Shown here piece after piece: positions 61,570 through 64,000 of a stretch of DNA of 64,000 bases; the first letter of the stretch is position 1, and every line of letters begins with the position of its first letter. The stretch comes from Flavobacteriaceae bacterium Ga0077528 (GTDB lineage: Bacteria > Bacteroidota > Bacteroidia > Flavobacteriales > Flavobacteriaceae). The position numbers and the translations under genes are program-made. The notes under the pieces are model-generated. The model did not search any database. It had not been told where the DNA came from and was given only the letters and a program-made list of their open reading frames with translations. The stretch covers positions 620,001 through 684,000 of the forward strand of contig LNDX01000001.1 in NCBI GenBank assembly GCA_001464475.1, written 5' to 3'.

Positions 61570-62164
61570 AATCATGCGCTTGACTCGAAATTCCATCATT
61601 CCATAACGTTAGAATATCGGTTGCTACGGCAGCGCCACTTCCAGCAGCTATTGCTAATTGACTTCTGTGTCCGGCAAGAGTTCCAGCTACATAAATTCCT
61701 TCAGCAACTTTGTGGTCATCATTTTTTAATTGGATGCGTTGTTTTTCAGCAATTGCTTTTTTGTGAGGTTCAACGTAATGCATTAAACCTTCAATTGCAA
61801 ACGTATTTGCTGAGCCAATTCCAATAACAATATTTTTAGTTATGTAGGTATTTTTGTTTGTGATTACATTGAAATTTGGAAAACCACCTTCAATTTTTAA
61901 AACTTTTTCACCTTCAATTTGAGTAACATGAGGATATAAATCTTGAAGTTGTTCCAAACTTTCAGTTAAAAGTTCTGAGCCTAATTTTCCAGCAGGAATT
62001 CCGTAAGCATTATTGAATAAAGCTTCTTGTAAAGAAGAGGTTTTTTGATGTGTAATAATTCCGATTTTTTTATCTTGAGCAAAGGCTTTTTTATGAGCCG
62101 AACCTAATACTAGTGCACAAGAAACTCCAGAAACGCCACCGCCAATTATTAAAACATCAAACAT
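61556..62164 (-). CDS. short NAD(P)/FAD-dependent oxidoreductase (thioredoxin-reductase fold)
   Basis: 202 residues against ~310 for thioredoxin reductase. FAD-binding GGGVSGVSCALVLG at the N-terminus, VIGIGSANTFAIEG in the middle, and the C-terminal FAD motif VAEGIYVAGTLAGHRSQLAIAAGSGAAVATDI. The whole NADPH-binding insert and the redox CxxC are missing, so it cannot be a standard TrxB. The frame is intact. It may be a flavin-dependent protein of the compact type found in Bacteroidetes. Confidence 0.82.
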   Translation of the reverse strand: MFDVLIIGGGVSGVSCALVLGSAHKKAFAQDKKIGIITHQKTSSLQEALFNNAYGIPAGKLGSELLTESLEQLQDLYPHVTQIEGEKVLKIEGGFPNFNVITNKNTYITKNIVIGIGSANTFAIEGLMHYVEPHKKAIAEKQRIQLKNDDHKVAEGIYVAGTLAGHRSQLAIAAGSGAAVATDILTLWNDGISSQAHDSIRK

Positions 62165-62187
62165 AAATTTTAAAATTAAAAAAACTT

Positions 62188-62250
62188 AAATTCCAAATTC
62201 CAAACACAACTAAAAAAATTGGGATTTAGAATTTATAAATTGGGATTTAT
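62188..62250. repeat. AATTCCAAA repeat cluster (copy 4)
   Basis: AAATTCCAAATTCCAAAC followed by TTGGGATTTAGAATTTATAAATTGGGATTTA; forward and inverted words in the gap upstream of the short flavoprotein. Confidence 0.65.
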
Positions 62251-62255
62251 ATTAG

Positions 62256-62456
62256 TTATTGATTTTTTAATTTCTCTTCAATTTTTTTAGACATTTTGAA
62301 GATAAGTAAAATTAAAACAGCGCAAAAAGCAGCAGCAATTCCAACTAAAGCAATCAAACTATCACCTTCAAATGGATTTTGAAAATCAAGTAAAGTAATG
62401 TTGAAAACCATTAAGCCAACAGCAAGTAAAATTAGTATAGTAGTAAAAATTTTCAT
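62256..62456 (-). CDS. small two-TM membrane protein
   Basis: 66 residues. Two hydrophobic helices (about 4-24 and 33-54) joined by DFQNPFEGDS, ending in a charged tail KMSKKIEEKLKNQ. No family recognised. Its own TATTTTTG promoter box lies 16 bases upstream (62473-62480). Confidence 0.7.
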   Translation of the reverse strand: MKIFTTILILLAVGLMVFNITLLDFQNPFEGDSLIALVGIAAAFCAVLILLIFKMSKKIEEKLKNQ

Positions 62457-62472
62457 TGATAAATATTTGATA

Positions 62473-62480
62473 CAAAAATA
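62473..62480 (-). promoter_or_regulatory. -7 box of the small two-TM protein gene
   Basis: TATTTTTG on the minus strand, 16 bases before the ATG at 62456. Confidence 0.5.
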
Positions 62481-62492
62481 GTAAAAATCAGA

Positions 62493-63071
62493 TTAAATGA
62501 ATAATCCTTTAACATTAGCTGCAAATAATTTAACAGCAATTGCAAGAAGCACTACTCCAAAGGTTTTTCTGATGACACCAAGTCCGTTTTTTCCTAAAAA
62601 CTTTTCAATTTTAGCAGAAGATTTTAAAACCGCATAAACCAAAATAATGTTTAAAACTATTGCAATTATGATATTTATAGTTGCAAATTGTGAACGTAAT
62701 GAAAGTAAAGTAGTCATTGTTCCTGCACCAGCTATCAAAGGAAATGCTAAAGGAACAATCGATGCTGATGAATTAGCTTCTTCTTTATAAATTCGAATTC
62801 CTAGAATCATTTCTAATGCTAAAAAGAATAGTACAAACGAACCTGCAACTGCAAAAGAGTGAACGTCAATTCCAATTAATTTTAATAATTCTTCTCCAAC
62901 AAAAAGGAAAACAATCATAATAACTCCAGCAACAACTGAAGCTTTTTCTGATTCAATGTGACCAAATTTTTGTCTCAAATCAACTATAATTGGAATTGTT
63001 CCAACAATATCAATTACAGCAAAAAGTACCATTGCAATGGTAATAATTTCTTTAAAATCTAATCCAAACAT
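62493..63071 (-). CDS. MarC family integral membrane protein
   Basis: 192 residues with six TM helices. Family motif FAVIDIVGTIPIIVDLRQ near the N-terminus, then FLALEMILGIRI and SIVPLAFPLIAGAGTMTTLLSL. MarC proteins were once linked to multiple antibiotic resistance, but that role was withdrawn; the function is open. Own promoter box at 63093. Confidence 0.9.
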   Translation of the reverse strand: MFGLDFKEIITIAMVLFAVIDIVGTIPIIVDLRQKFGHIESEKASVVAGVIMIVFLFVGEELLKLIGIDVHSFAVAGSFVLFFLALEMILGIRIYKEEANSSASIVPLAFPLIAGAGTMTTLLSLRSQFATINIIIAIVLNIILVYAVLKSSAKIEKFLGKNGLGVIRKTFGVVLLAIAVKLFAANVKGLFI

Positions 63072-63092
63072 AATTCCTCATTTATCAAAGTG

Positions 63093-63100
63093 CAAAATTA
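63093..63100 (-). promoter_or_regulatory. -7 box of the marC-like gene
   Basis: TAATTTTG on the minus strand, 21 bases before the ATG. Confidence 0.5.
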
Positions 63101-63173
63101 CTGCTTTCCAAATTGTTAAAATCAAAACCATACGTTAATTTTAGGATATTTATCAAAACCATAAAATCATTTG

Positions 63174-63181
63174 TACCTTTG
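63174..63181 (+). promoter_or_regulatory. -7 box of the DUF3109 gene
   Basis: TACCTTTG, 62 bases before the ATG at 63244. The leader contains ATCTAATATCTAAAAT, a word also found (reversed) near 41229. Confidence 0.45.
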
Positions 63182-63243
63182 ACAAAAATTTTAGATAAGA
63201 GAAAACATCTAATATCTAAAATTTAATATCAAATATTTGACAT

Positions 63244-63816
63244 ATGTTTCAGTTAGGAAAAACGATAGTTTCAGAAGATATTCTTGAAAAAGATTTTGTT
63301 TGTAATCTTTCTGCGTGCCATGGTGCATGTTGTGTAGATGGAGACGCAGGTGCGCCATTGAGTGAAGAAGAAACTAAAATTTTGGAAGAAATTTATCCAA
63401 AAGTAAAACCATTTTTACGTAAAGAAGGAATAGAAGCTATTGAGAGACTGGGAACTTGGGTAAAAGGAACGGAGCAAGATTTAGAAACACCGTTAATTGA
63501 TGAAAAAGATTGTGCCTACGTAATTTTTGACGGAAAAACGGCATTGTGTGGCATAGAACAAGCCTATAATCAAGGTGTTATTTCTTGGAAAAAACCTGTT
63601 TCGTGTCATTTATATCCAATTCGTGTAAAAGATTTTACTGAATTTGCAGCCGTAAATTATGATCGTTGGGATATTTGCGATGATGCTTGTTCACTCGGGA
63701 AAGAGCTTCAAGTTCCAATTTATAAATTTGTAAAAGAAGCTTTGATTAGAAAATTTGGAGAAGATTGGTACCAAGAACTAGAAAAAGTAGCCGACGATTT
63801 AAAAAACGGAAAATAA
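63244..63816 (+). CDS. DUF3109 family protein (cysteine-rich, putative Fe-S or zinc protein)
   Basis: 190 residues. N-terminal cluster [21 protein letters not shown] (four Cys), then [29 protein letters not shown] and [13 protein letters not shown], giving at least nine Cys in the arrangement typical of YkgJ-like/DUF3109 proteins, likely metal-binding. Cytosolic. Activity unknown. Monocistronic with a terminator. Confidence 0.88.
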   Translation: MFQLGKTIVSEDILEKDFVCNLSACHGACCVDGDAGAPLSEEETKILEEIYPKVKPFLRKEGIEAIERLGTWVKGTEQDLETPLIDEKDCAYVIFDGKTALCGIEQAYNQGVISWKKPVSCHLYPIRVKDFTEFAAVNYDRWDICDDACSLGKELQVPIYKFVKEALIRKFGEDWYQELEKVADDLKNGK

Positions 63817-63817
63817 A

Positions 63818-63850
63818 AAAACGCCTTGATATTTCAAGGCGTTTTGTTTT
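63818..63850 (+). terminator. terminator of the DUF3109 gene
   Basis: AAAACGCCTTGA/TCAAGGCGTTTT, a 12-bp perfect stem with a 4-nt loop, then GTTTT. Confidence 0.85.
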
Positions 63851-63884
63851 CAAATTAGTAAACGTGATGAGATTAGAATCAAAA

Positions 63885-64000
63885 TATTTAATTAATTTTT
63901 TCTAAAAATAAACAAAAACTATTTGGTAAATAAAGGAGTTTTTTCGTTAAGAAAGTGGAGGATATGGCTCGAACCAACTATTTAATTAATTTTTTCTAAA
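63885..64000. repeat. 22-bp direct repeat at the right edge, 94-base period
   Basis: TATTTAATTAATTTTTTCTA plus AA occurs at 63885-63906 and again at 63979-64000, where the window ends. No gene is seen in the 150 bases after the terminator. Confidence 0.75.

Noticed and set aside
61556-62164. Truncated pseudogene of thioredoxin reductase
   Set aside because: Both FAD motifs and a natural C-terminus are present in one open frame; the missing part is the internal NADPH domain, more like a compact family than a broken gene.
63885-64000. Possible start of a CRISPR array
   Set aside because: Only two repeats are visible, they are AT-rich without the usual palindromic ends, the spacing (72 bases between copies) is too long, and no cas gene is near.

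Overview
The window is AT-rich chromosomal DNA from a member of Bacteroidota, almost certainly Flavobacteriaceae and close to Flavobacterium. The support is gldE and gldD in the flavobacterial order mutY-ssb-gldE-gldD, a fungalysin-type protease ending in a type IX secretion (T9SS) sorting domain, a yceD-rpmF-fabH-accB-accC cluster, an L21 with a C-terminal extension, many upstream boxes fitting the Bacteroidetes -7 consensus TAnnTTTG, and almost no Shine-Dalgarno sequences. Most of the window is conserved housekeeping DNA.

Layout. 1-3.5 kb: dusB (cut by the edge), an FtsX/LolC-type permease, rbfA, methylmalonyl-CoA epimerase, a CAT-anticodon tRNA and a tiny secreted or anchored protein. 3.5-9.2 kb: ribE and pdxA (divergent), then the fatty-acid/ribosome cluster DUF177-rpmF-fabH-accB-accC. 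9.3-15.3 kb: rpmA and rplU, a pair of M16 peptidases, an EamA exporter and a heavy-metal-associated lipoprotein. 15.4-21.1 kb: gldD-gldE-ssb-mutY (minus strand), HU, a 30-residue basic protein missed by ordinary gene calling, and RNase G. 21.1-24.6 kb: an accessory defence island. 24.6-33.6 kb: pbpC and a giant alpha-2-macroglobulin lipoprotein, split by a RAYT transposase and its palindromes. 33.7-36.9 kb: tadA, dxs and a DUF3078 barrel. 37-46.1 kb: the M36 protease, dgt, GNAT and RDD proteins, nrdA and nrdB. 46.4-53.5 kb: a secreted basic-adaptor protein, a large outer-membrane barrel, aspartate kinase, a GNAT protein and an M48 protease. 53.6-58.4 kb: fbp, a four-gene signalling operon (coiled coil, sensor, Ras-like GTPase, hybrid histidine kinase) and a TerB-like protein. 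58.5-64 kb: HupE-like protein, dCMP deaminase, C-terminal processing protease, small membrane proteins, a short flavoprotein, MarC and a DUF3109 protein.

Two systems stand out. The first (21159-22979) is a two-gene CBASS anti-phage operon: a cGAS/DncV-like nucleotidyltransferase followed six bases later by an effector with two transmembrane helices and a bacterial STING domain. A divergent AAA ATPase lies beside it. The second (54755-57915) is a tightly coupled operon joining a Ras-superfamily GTPase, whose switch-II glutamine position is lysine, to a hybrid histidine kinase.

The third theme is dispersed repeats: REP-like palindromes around the RAYT and inside pbpC, an AATTCCAAA repeat that has entered the dxs reading frame, CTGAAACAAGTTCAG palindromes around nrdA, nrdB and start codons, and a composite intergenic element present twice. 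All functional calls come from reading the sequence; no database search was run.
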